Of a stretch of DNA of 25,482 bases, positions 12,160-19,636 are shown in pieces; position 1 is the stretch's first letter; the number at the start of each line of letters is the position of its first letter. Under the pieces are notes generated by a model, which did not search any database, had not been told where the DNA came from, and was given only the letters and a program-made list of their open reading frames with translations. The stretch covers positions 1-25,482 of the forward strand of contig CAZPHN010000032.1 of assembly GCA_964586765.1 (NCBI GenBank). Reading direction: 5' to 3'. The stretch is from UBA3263 sp964586765. GTDB lineage: Bacteria; Bacteroidota; Bacteroidia; Bacteroidales; Muribaculaceae. A program made the translations under genes and the position numbers.

Positions 12160-14964
12160 TTATTTTTTCTTCTTTGGGAGAATGTTCAGGCGGTATTGGA
12201 CGTGGAGTATTGCATAGCGAGGCAATGTGTTGGTGCGGACTTCCACTCGACCTTGTGGGTTAACAGTGTAGGAGACGTTGCGCAACTGATTCAGCAAATC
12301 ATAGCCGTCAAGCGCGATAATCCATTTACCTTTGTCAAGCGCGCAGCTTACCCGGGCATTCCAAAGAATTTCCGTTCTATTGACTAATGCGGAATTGTAG
12401 CCGAAGCGGGAATTAGCTCCTAAATCGGTCGATATTTCGAAGTTGGCGGGGAGTTTGAAAAGCCCGGTGAGACCATACGAAACATCGCCGGCATTTATAT
12501 TCGCAAAACCAATATTGTCCGGCGATGTGGAGTGACGCCACATTCCGGAAATATTAGCTCCAATTTTGTGTTTGGAAAATCTCCACTCGTATGAGATGTT
12601 TTCGGAAATATTCAGGTTCCTTACATTGCTCTTTGAGGCAGTAAGCCCGTTTTCGCCTATCATATCAACCGCATTATGATATGAAACGACGGTATGAAGT
12701 AACAGCCACATACATTTGCCTCGCCCAAACTCGAAGTTATCACGGACACTGCCCGATATGTTCCAATCGCCATTGACGTTATACGTCTTATAGTGTTTTA
12801 CGCCGGTCCGGGCATCATAAACATAACCGTTAACAAGCGAGTTGGCTATACCTCCACCTGAAATTCCAACGCCGTGGCTCCGTTTGCGCCCGAAATTAAT
12901 GCTAAATTCAACCATGTTGTGATAGGCGTTCTTCAGATTCGGATTACCTTCGAATATATTCAGCGGGTCGGTATTGTCCGTAATGTCAACCATAGATGTT
13001 AATGACGGTAGGTCGGTTGTTAAACTATACCGAAACCACGTGTGTATGGTTTTATCGCTGTTGTGCCAATTGATGAAGCTATCGTTAATGCCTAAAACCG
13101 GGGAATTTCGTTTGATATTGAAAATCTGTCCGCCGCGCTCATAATGTAATGTCTGATGTCGCAGTTCTATCGGCATATTGAATTGAATCCATAAATTGCT
13201 CGAAGTGTGATTCAAGGATGGCGTTATAACATTCCCTATTTCCTGTCGGGTGCTTCGATAGCTGTTGCTCAGGTCAGGAATCTCGGCATATAGGTCCTTT
13301 ATAGCCTCATTACCCGTTCCAGCGGCAATACGCTCAACCAGATACATGTCCGACGTATTTTTATCTCGCAGATATGTAACTCCATATTTCAGTGATAAAC
13401 TCACTATGTTTGGCAAACTATAATCATATTTTGCCGAAAAATTAGCGGATATGTTTCTGTTAGGACGATTTTTATATAGCTGATGCTGACTCTCGCTGCT
13501 TCCCGGAACCGCATAGTCTATTGAATATATTTTATTCCGCTCTGCCCAATCAGTCATATATGCACCGCCGGCATTCAGCTCAATAAAATCAGGCATTGAC
13601 TTGAATTTGATAATAGAAGTCATGTTGAGTGATGCCCTTAGATTATGTGAACGGGAATTATTATTCCACTGCGTGCTGTTTACAATATCCTTATAAGCTT
13701 CGTCGGCAGCGGTGACAGATTGGATTCTGTCGAGAGAATTGCCCGATGAATAGCTGAACGACGGTTTGACTCTCAGGTTTACCCATTTCCATTTCGTATA
13801 GAAATTATGCCCGGTGCTTACTGACCATCTGTTTGTCCGGCTGTAATTCGCCATACGTTCATAAGTGTCGGCTTGGGGCAGAAAATTCTGCCGGTAAATG
13901 TCTTTTGTCAGAACAGAGCGTTCATCTGATCCTTCAACATTACCCGAAATATCCCATTTCTTGTCAGTGGCTTCAACCGAATAATCAAATCCGGCTTTCT
14001 CCTGACGTTTTTCGCCGGGCTGAACCGAACCTCGTTTCCACGAATCAGATTGCCCCGGTTTGCGGTTATCGTTAAGGTTATTGGCATTCGCATATAGAGT
14101 ATAGCGGTCACGACTGCCAAAGTGCATCGCGAAAAGGCGTCCCATCCAGCGGCTGGAGGTACCGCCTCCGGCTTCTACGTTCATAATTGTGCCTCTGGAA
14201 TATTCCTTTTTGAGTCTGACATCCATAACATATTCGGAGTCATTGCCGATTTTCCTGCCGACAAATTCGCTGTCCTTGCCCCAACGGTCATATACGTTGA
14301 TATTCTTGACAGTATATGCGCCCAAGTTATCTAACAGCAACCGGCGGTCAGAATTAAAGAACTCCTTGCCGTTAAGCAATAAGTTATCGACCTTCTTACC
14401 CTTCACAAATATCTGACCGTTCGATTTCAGTTCCACACCGGGCAGCTGCTCTATCAGAGCGTCAAGCATAGAACCCTCGGCAAGAATAAACGCATCGGCA
14501 TTATACACTATAGTATCGCCATTATAATAGAATTTTACTTTTGAGGCTGTGACAGTCACTTCGTCAAGCCGCTTGGCGGTGCGTCTCAATGCAATCGGGT
14601 CAATTTCTTTTTCTTTTTCTCGCTTGCCGCAATGTATGGGCAGTGAAACGTCGGTGGTATCAAATCCCGGATAAGATATCGAAAGTCTATATATATTTTC
14701 GGGCAGAGAGTCATTATACTCGAACGGAATACGAAACTCGGCTTTCTTGAATATCTCACCATTTATAAACATCTGTGAAAGAGCCTTTCTGGTAGTAATA
14801 ACAGAGTCCGCCGGAGAAAGAAGCCTAACCTCTGCTCCCGGCAGCTCCTGTTGTGTTGAATAATCAATAACTCTGCCCGACAGGTACACAGTACGAGCAT
14901 AGGATGAAACAACACATAAAAATGCGATTATCACACACCTTAATCTCATGAATTTACGTTTCAT
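12160..14964 (-). CDS. Outer membrane beta-barrel protein with carboxypeptidase-regulatory-like and plug-like domains
   Basis: A predicted 934-aa outer membrane protein. The start at 14964 gives signal peptide MKRKFMRLRCVIIAFLCVVS, ending near SSYA, and lies 25 bp after the -7 element; a start nine codons upstream lacks support. Domains: a carboxypeptidase-regulatory-like beta sandwich (VYLSGRVIDYSTQQELPGAE), at about residues 24-110; a TonB-receptor plug-like region (RLDEVTVTASKVKFYYNGDT, DALIEQLPGVELKSNGQIFV) at about 130-215; then a long alternating barrel (OMP_b-brl_3-like) to the C-terminus. No TonB box can be identified and no SusD-like partner is adjacent, so it is not a SusC/SusD pair. 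Substrate unknown. It has its own promoter; a TPR lipoprotein with a C-terminal HTH lies just upstream on the same strand and may be a regulator. Confidence 0.88.
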   Translation of the reverse strand: MKRKFMRLRCVIIAFLCVVSSYARTVYLSGRVIDYSTQQELPGAEVRLLSPADSVITTRKALSQMFINGEIFKKAEFRIPFEYNDSLPENIYRLSISYPGFDTTDVSLPIHCGKREKEKEIDPIALRRTAKRLDEVTVTASKVKFYYNGDTIVYNADAFILAEGSMLDALIEQLPGVELKSNGQIFVKGKKVDNLLLNGKEFFNSDRRLLLDNLGAYTVKNINVYDRWGKDSEFVGRKIGNDSEYVMDVRLKKEYSRGTIMNVEAGGGTSSRWMGRLFAMHFGSRDRYTLYANANNLNDNRKPGQSDSWKRGSVQPGEKRQEKAGFDYSVEATDKKWDISGNVEGSDERSVLTKDIYRQNFLPQADTYERMANYSRTNRWSVSTGHNFYTKWKWVNLRVKPSFSYSSGNSLDRIQSVTAADEAYKDIVNSTQWNNNSRSHNLRASLNMTSIIKFKSMPDFIELNAGGAYMTDWAERNKIYSIDYAVPGSSESQHQLYKNRPNRNISANFSAKYDYSLPNIVSLSLKYGVTYLRDKNTSDMYLVERIAAGTGNEAIKDLYAEIPDLSNSYRSTRQEIGNVITPSLNHTSSNLWIQFNMPIELRHQTLHYERGGQIFNIKRNSPVLGINDSFINWHNSDKTIHTWFRYSLTTDLPSLTSMVDITDNTDPLNIFEGNPNLKNAYHNMVEFSINFGRKRSHGVGISGGGIANSLVNGYVYDARTGVKHYKTYNVNGDWNISGSVRDNFEFGRGKCMWLLLHTVVSYHNAVDMIGENGLTASKSNVRNLNISENISYEWRFSKHKIGANISGMWRHSTSPDNIGFANINAGDVSYGLTGLFKLPANFEISTDLGANSRFGYNSALVNRTEILWNARVSCALDKGKWIIALDGYDLLNQLRNVSYTVNPQGRVEVRTNTLPRYAILHVQYRLNILPKKKK

Positions 14965-14988
14965 ATTTCGGAAAAGATTTGTTTGGCG

Positions 14989-15018
14989 CAAAGTTAGACA
15001 TTCTCAGCTTGCCGACAA
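14989..15018 (-). promoter_or_regulatory. Promoter of the outer membrane protein gene
   Basis: On the minus strand, TTG (15018-15016), a 19-bp spacer and TAACTTTG (14996-14989). The transcription start is near 14983, giving a leader of about 20 nt before the chosen start codon. Confidence 0.85.
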
Positions 15019-15108
15019 AGAAAAATGGTCAAAAAAATCTATCATTTTTACTCATAATTGCCTTATAATCAATAGTGATAAATTCCCCAATCTATCACAT
15101 ATCATTCA

Positions 15109-16698
15109 CTATATAATACTCATTATATATTTAGCAAAGGGAGTAGCATTTTCGTGCAATTTGGCTTTAATGCGCTTTTTGATGTTATAAACCGAAGCCG
15201 GACTTTTTCCGGAAATATAGCTGATAACCCTCGTTGAAACTCCGGAAAGAAATAGCAGCAGCATTTCTTTTTCAGAGTCAATAAGGTTGAGAGCATTGAT
15301 TTCATCCCATAAATCCCGGTTTTCTTCTTTGCAGTTTTTTTCAATCGCTGAAACGAAAGAATTACGTTTGGAAGCTCGTAGTTCATCGGTTACGTTCTTG
15401 TAGAGATGCTGTCCGCTATCGTTGCATGACAGTTCGGCATCGAGATATAGATTGCCGAGTTTGTTAACCCATGAGAACCGTTGGAGAAAAGCTACAGCTG
15501 CCTGATGTTTGAAGACTTCCACGTTTTTAGCCGCGTTCTCTGCCTGCTGCGATAAATCTTCAACGCCTTGCTGTAGCTTATGAATAACGGAGGCGTTTGC
15601 TTCCAACTCCTTTTTTAATCTTTCATAGTCGCACGATAATATCTGTATGGTATTTTCGTTCTGGATGCGTTGTTTGCTCGCTTTAAGGCGCAGACCCCAT
15701 AACATCAGGCACAGGGTGCCGATTACAAATAAGGCTATGATCGAGATTATTATATTCACTGCTTTACTGGACTTGATGTCAGCATTCAGCTGATCGGACT
15801 TTTCCTGATTATACATTGAAACGAACTCAGCCATGGTGCTATTGGTCATTTCGAGTATATAACGGTTCTGATCTTCAATGACTTTGTTCTGATATGCTAT
15901 CAGTTCCTGCGTGTCCCGATGTTTGAAATGGTCTAAAATATCGGTGATGTAGTGAGTGGGGGTATAACCTAACGCATGGATTACGGATAATATCGAATCT
16001 CGCTCATGCGTCATCTTTAATGCATTATATGTCAGATACTGTGTCTGGAGAACGTCTGGGCTTGGAGTCCCGGATATGGCGATTGCGGAATCTGCATATT
16101 GCAGAGCCTCGTGCCCGCGCAACATAGCCGTTAGCTCTTCGGCAACATTTTCGTATCCATTCTGAATCCACACAGGATTATTGACTAACTTTGCATAATG
16201 AAGAGCCTGGAGATCCCATCTTAATGCTTCTTTATAATTGTTAGCCATGACATAGATTCTTCCAATTAGCGATGATGTTCGCGAGATATTTGGTTTATCA
16301 TCCAAGGCAATTGCGTCATCGTGGGCTTTAAGTGCAGTCTTGAGAGCTATGCCATAACGCTCCGCGTTTCTATAAACTGTACCGAGATAATGATATGCCA
16401 GCATTCTGTGGCGACGGTCATCGGAGCGGGAATAGAAATCCACGGCTATAGATATCAGCGAGTCATTGGTCAGGTCAATATAATTCTTGTCATAAGCCTG
16501 CGACAACAGCAACGCATGCCGCGCCTGAGCCTCGCCCGTCAGCCTTTTCCCGTCAACCACGCTTAACATCGTCAGTGCGGAATCAGGACGCTCCTCCATC
16601 AACGCCTCAGCCACGTCAAGCGTCTCCCAAACCGGCTCGCGGCGGCAGCCACACAGCAGAGTCACCGTTAAGACTAATAAATATACTAACTGTCGCAT
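15109..16698 (-). CDS. TPR lipoprotein with transmembrane helix, coiled coil and C-terminal HTH-like region
   Basis: A 529-aa protein taking the start at 16698 (MRQLVYLLVLTVTLLCGC), which gives a lipoprotein signal with lipobox LLCGC and lipidated C18. An alternative start lies eight codons upstream. The N-terminal 250 residues are helical TPR repeats (ARHALLLSQAYDKNYIDLTN, LAYHYLGTVYRNAERYGIAL, RIYVMANNYKEALRWDLQAL). A transmembrane helix around 324-346 (NIIISIIALFVIGTLCLMLW) is followed by a coiled coil, about 348-405. The C-terminus (VSTRVISYISGKSPASVYNI, then KKRIKAKLHE) resembles a LuxR-like HTH. This is a common Bacteroidales architecture, thought to be a membrane-spanning sensor; the signal and targets are unknown. 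The adjacent downstream outer membrane protein gene is a possible target, by proximity only. Confidence 0.85.
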   Translation of the reverse strand: MRQLVYLLVLTVTLLCGCRREPVWETLDVAEALMEERPDSALTMLSVVDGKRLTGEAQARHALLLSQAYDKNYIDLTNDSLISIAVDFYSRSDDRRHRMLAYHYLGTVYRNAERYGIALKTALKAHDDAIALDDKPNISRTSSLIGRIYVMANNYKEALRWDLQALHYAKLVNNPVWIQNGYENVAEELTAMLRGHEALQYADSAIAISGTPSPDVLQTQYLTYNALKMTHERDSILSVIHALGYTPTHYITDILDHFKHRDTQELIAYQNKVIEDQNRYILEMTNSTMAEFVSMYNQEKSDQLNADIKSSKAVNIIISIIALFVIGTLCLMLWGLRLKASKQRIQNENTIQILSCDYERLKKELEANASVIHKLQQGVEDLSQQAENAAKNVEVFKHQAAVAFLQRFSWVNKLGNLYLDAELSCNDSGQHLYKNVTDELRASKRNSFVSAIEKNCKEENRDLWDEINALNLIDSEKEMLLLFLSGVSTRVISYISGKSPASVYNIKKRIKAKLHENATPFAKYIMSII

Positions 16699-16793
16699 TA
16701 CGCTTATGGTCTGGTGTATCATATTATTATATTATAATGAACGCGTGCGCGAGATAAAAAGTATAACCATGGTAAAATTTTTGCAAAAATATT

Positions 16794-16823
16794 TTGTTGG
16801 TAAAAATATAAGTATTAACTTTG
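16794..16823 (+). promoter_or_regulatory. Promoter of the Y-family polymerase gene
   Basis: TTG (16794-16796), a 19-bp spacer, then TAACTTTG (16816-16823), 26 bp before the ATG. I see no clear LexA-type operator. Confidence 0.8.
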
Positions 16824-16849
16824 CATAGTGACAAATAACCGCTGAATTT

Positions 16850-18307
16850 ATGCAAACGGAAGAAAGACAATATATTGCAATAGACCTAAAGTCGTTTTAT
16901 GCCTCGGTGGAGTGTGTGGAGCGCGGAATGGATCCGTTGGACACTTGTCTGGTGGTGGCTGACGCGTCGCGTACCAGCAAGACTATCTGTCTGGCAGTCT
17001 CTGCCGCGCTGAAAACGTTCGGCACGGGCGGACGTCCGCGTCTTTTCGAGGTAGAGCAGAAAATACGCGATGTGAATCGCGGTCGGCGTTATGCTCGTAA
17101 GTCATTTTCGCTCAAGGAACTTACGGAAAATAAGTCATTGGCAGTGGGTTATATTGTCGCTCCGCCGCGAATGAGCCGCTATATGGAGTATAGCGACAGA
17201 ATAAATGCCATATATCGTAAATATTTTGCTGCGGAAGATGTATATGCTTATTCTGTCGATGAGGTTTTTATTGATGCAACGCCTTATATGCGGCTTTATG
17301 GTATTAGTGCTCGCGAGCTTGCTGTCAAAGTGGCAACGGAGATACTGACCGCTACCGGTATCACTGCAACCGCCGGGGTAGGGACCAATATGTATCTGTG
17401 TAAAATTGCCATGGATATCTTTGCCAAGAAAATGCCACCTGATAATAATGGCGTAAGGGTTGCTGTCCTTGATGAAATGACTTATAGGCGTGAACTGTGG
17501 GACCATCAGCCGCTTACCGACTTCTGGCGTATAGGGCGCGGAACCGCCCGCAGGCTTGCCTCGTTCGGAATGTTCACGATGGGCGACATTGCCCGCTGTT
17601 CGCTCGAAAACGAAGAGCTGCTTTACCGTCAGTTTGGGGTCAATGCCGAATTCCTGATTGACCATGCTTGGGGATATGAACCAGTTACCATGGCGGAAGT
17701 AAAGAATTACCGTCCTGCCTCTCATTCCCTTTCAAGCGGTCAGGTACTGTCCGACCCTTATCCGGCAGACCGGGCGCGGGTGGTGGTTCTTGAGATGATT
17801 GACAATGTCTCGCTGAAGCTGATTGACAATCAGTTGCTGACCAATCAGATTACGCTTACCGTCAATTATGACCATCAGAACATACTTGACCATACAATCC
17901 GCGCCTCATATCGCGGCAAAATTGTGTCGGACCATTACGGACGTCCCGTTCCGCAGCCGGCACACGGCACCGCCAATCTACGCCACCCATCGTCTGCCGG
18001 CTCCGTGCTGACTGAGGCTGTCGCTGAGCTGTTTGACCGTATAGTAAATCCGTCGCTGCTCATACGGCGGCTGACGCTGGCAATCAATAATTTGACGCCT
18101 GAACGTCCCGACGAACCGTTTCAGCTGGAGCTTTTCGTGGACTATGACGAGATTAACCGCCGTGTCCGCAACGAGCGAAACCGTCAGGAAACCATTCTTA
18201 AAATTAAAAAACACTTTGGCAAGAATGCCATATTGACCGGCCTTAACTATGCCGAGGGCGCGACCCAGCGTCAGCGTAACTCACAGATAGGAGGACACAA
18301 AGCATGA
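16850..18307 (+). CDS. Y-family translesion DNA polymerase (UmuC/ImpB-MucB-SamB type)
   Basis: A 485-aa error-prone DNA polymerase for synthesis across damaged DNA. The palm motifs are intact: AIDLKSFYASVE (D12, metal ligand) and YSVDEVFIDAT (D137, E138). The finger segment has SKTICLAVSAALKTFGTGGR. A helix-hairpin-helix region includes FWRIGRGTARRLASFGMFTM, and the little-finger domain covers the C-terminal third (SHSLSSGQVL onward). The form without the extended UmuC C-terminus resembles the Gram-positive UvrX/YqjW-type polymerases and their Bacteroidales relatives. The stop overlaps the next start (ATGA), coupling it to the small YolD-like gene. No umuD is adjacent. Induction by damage is likely from the family, not shown by the sequence. 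Confidence 0.92.
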   Translation: MQTEERQYIAIDLKSFYASVECVERGMDPLDTCLVVADASRTSKTICLAVSAALKTFGTGGRPRLFEVEQKIRDVNRGRRYARKSFSLKELTENKSLAVGYIVAPPRMSRYMEYSDRINAIYRKYFAAEDVYAYSVDEVFIDATPYMRLYGISARELAVKVATEILTATGITATAGVGTNMYLCKIAMDIFAKKMPPDNNGVRVAVLDEMTYRRELWDHQPLTDFWRIGRGTARRLASFGMFTMGDIARCSLENEELLYRQFGVNAEFLIDHAWGYEPVTMAEVKNYRPASHSLSSGQVLSDPYPADRARVVVLEMIDNVSLKLIDNQLLTNQITLTVNYDHQNILDHTIRASYRGKIVSDHYGRPVPQPAHGTANLRHPSSAGSVLTEAVAELFDRIVNPSLLIRRLTLAINNLTPERPDEPFQLELFVDYDEINRRVRNERNRQETILKIKKHFGKNAILTGLNYAEGATQRQRNSQIGGHKA

Positions 18308-18420
18308 CCGACAAATATCTTGACATAATAAATCACTCTCCTGTCAGACCTCGTGGGCGTCAGCCGCAGCCCAACACCTCGCGTGCCGCCCAGTTCGCCC
18401 CCTTCGCCGCCCTTAAATAA
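18304..18420 (+). CDS. Short YolD-like protein (38 aa), probably truncated
   Basis: Translationally coupled to the polymerase by an ATGA overlap. The peptide starts MTDKYLDIINHSPVRPRGRQ and ends RAAQFAPFAALK. The combination of an N-terminal KYxDIINxP and RAAQFxPFAAL is the signature of YolD-like small proteins encoded beside Y-family polymerases in Firmicutes and Bacteroidetes. Those are usually about 100 residues or more and continue after the FAAL motif, while this one stops at TAA one residue later. The next codons in frame read ISRKA before another stop, weakly recalling the usual continuation. This suggests a nonsense-truncated gene, though a short functional form is possible. Confidence 0.7.
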   Translation: MTDKYLDIINHSPVRPRGRQPQPNTSRAAQFAPFAALK

Positions 18421-18571
18421 ATCTCACGGAAAGCATAAAGGTTGCTAATTTTTTTAAAATTTTGGAAAATTTGGGGTTTATTAGGGGTTTAGATGATGAT
18501 TTGGGGTGATTTTGGCACTAATTTTGCAGTATCCATGAAGAAATGAATGTAAAACCAATCTTTTTAAAGCT

Positions 18572-19624
18572 ATGAATTTGAAGTCCGCATTAATTATTAT
18601 GCTCACGGGAATGACCGCCTGTAGCGCGGCTCCCACAACTGCTTCTTCGACCGATTTCACAGAGGCTGCCGAAAGCAGTGTCAATGGTGTCGTGTCCATT
18701 AAGAGTTATGCCACCGCCTACGAAGTTCAGCCCTCCGACCCGATGCTGGAGTTCTTTTTCGGACGCCAGCCTCAGCGCGCTATTCCACGCGAACAGCAGC
18801 TCGGTCTGGGCTCAGGCGTGATTCTCAGCCCCGACGGCTATCTCGTAACCAATAACCATGTGATTGACAAGGCTCGTCGCCTCGAAGTGACGCTTAATGA
18901 TAACCGCACATTCGATGCGGAAGTTATAGGTAAGGACCCGATAACTGATTTGGCTCTGCTTAAAATCAATGCCGATGACCTGCCTGTAATCCCTATGGGC
19001 AACAGTGATGATCTGAAAGTGGGCGAGTGGGTTCTTGCCGTAGGAAATCCATTCGGTTTCACCTCTACAGTCACTGCCGGCATCGTGTCAGCCAAGGCAC
19101 GCTCCATCGCTTCGGCTACCGGAGGTCGCTCCATGACCCTCGACAGCTTTATCCAGACCGATGCGGCGGTTAATCCCGGAAATTCCGGCGGCGCGCTGGT
19201 CAATACCCGCGGAGAGCTTGTCGGCATAAATACCGCCATTTATTCCCATACGGGCAGCTATGCCGGTTACTCGTTTGCCATACCGTCATCAATCGTGACC
19301 AAGGTAGTGGCAGACCTAAAGGAATATGGTGCGGTCCAGCGCGCGGTTCTTGGCGTTTCAATCCGCGAGCTTGACGCCAAGCTGATAGCTCAGATGCAGC
19401 TTAAGGATATCAGCGGCGGCATATTGATTATGGAGGTACAACCACGTTCCGCGGCTGAGAATGCCGGACTGAAAGAGGGTGACATAATTGTTGAGCTTAA
19501 TCAGTCGGCGGTAGGTACCTACGCACAGCTTCAAGAGCAGATGGCACTTTTGCGTCCCGGCGACCTAATTGAGATAATCTACATCCGTCAGGGCAATCGC
19601 CACAAGACCGCCTCACGACTCTGA
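18572..19624 (+). CDS. HtrA/DegS-like serine protease with one PDZ domain, probable lipoprotein
   Basis: A 350-aa envelope protease (S1C family) that degrades misfolded proteins or cuts a regulatory substrate. The trypsin-like triad is complete: H96 in VTNNHVID, D126 in ITDLALLK, and S205 in NPGNSGGAL. A single PDZ domain spans about residues 262-345 (GGILIMEVQPRSAAENAGLK onward). Bacteroidales usually also carry a DegP-like form with two PDZ domains and about 500 residues, so this is a shorter DegS-like form. The N-terminus (MNLKSALIIMLTGMTACSAA) has a plausible lipobox ending at C17, suggesting lipid anchoring; a plain signal peptide is the alternative. A TAATTTTG motif at 18519-18526 may be its -7 element, but no well-spaced TTG is present. 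It converges with murF-alr, with only 12 bp between stops. Confidence 0.92.
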   Translation: MNLKSALIIMLTGMTACSAAPTTASSTDFTEAAESSVNGVVSIKSYATAYEVQPSDPMLEFFFGRQPQRAIPREQQLGLGSGVILSPDGYLVTNNHVIDKARRLEVTLNDNRTFDAEVIGKDPITDLALLKINADDLPVIPMGNSDDLKVGEWVLAVGNPFGFTSTVTAGIVSAKARSIASATGGRSMTLDSFIQTDAAVNPGNSGGALVNTRGELVGINTAIYSHTGSYAGYSFAIPSSIVTKVVADLKEYGAVQRAVLGVSIRELDAKLIAQMQLKDISGGILIMEVQPRSAAENAGLKEGDIIVELNQSAVGTYAQLQEQMALLRPGDLIEIIYIRQGNRHKTASRL

Positions 19625-19636
19625 GAGCCCAATCTT

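Noticed and set aside
12103..12387. Plus-strand frame over the terminator and barrel gene end
   Set aside because: It is antisense to the clear outer membrane protein gene and runs through its terminator.
17135..17725. Minus-strand 196-codon frame within the Y-family polymerase gene
   Set aside because: It lies wholly antisense to a gene with intact catalytic motifs; it is a shadow frame.
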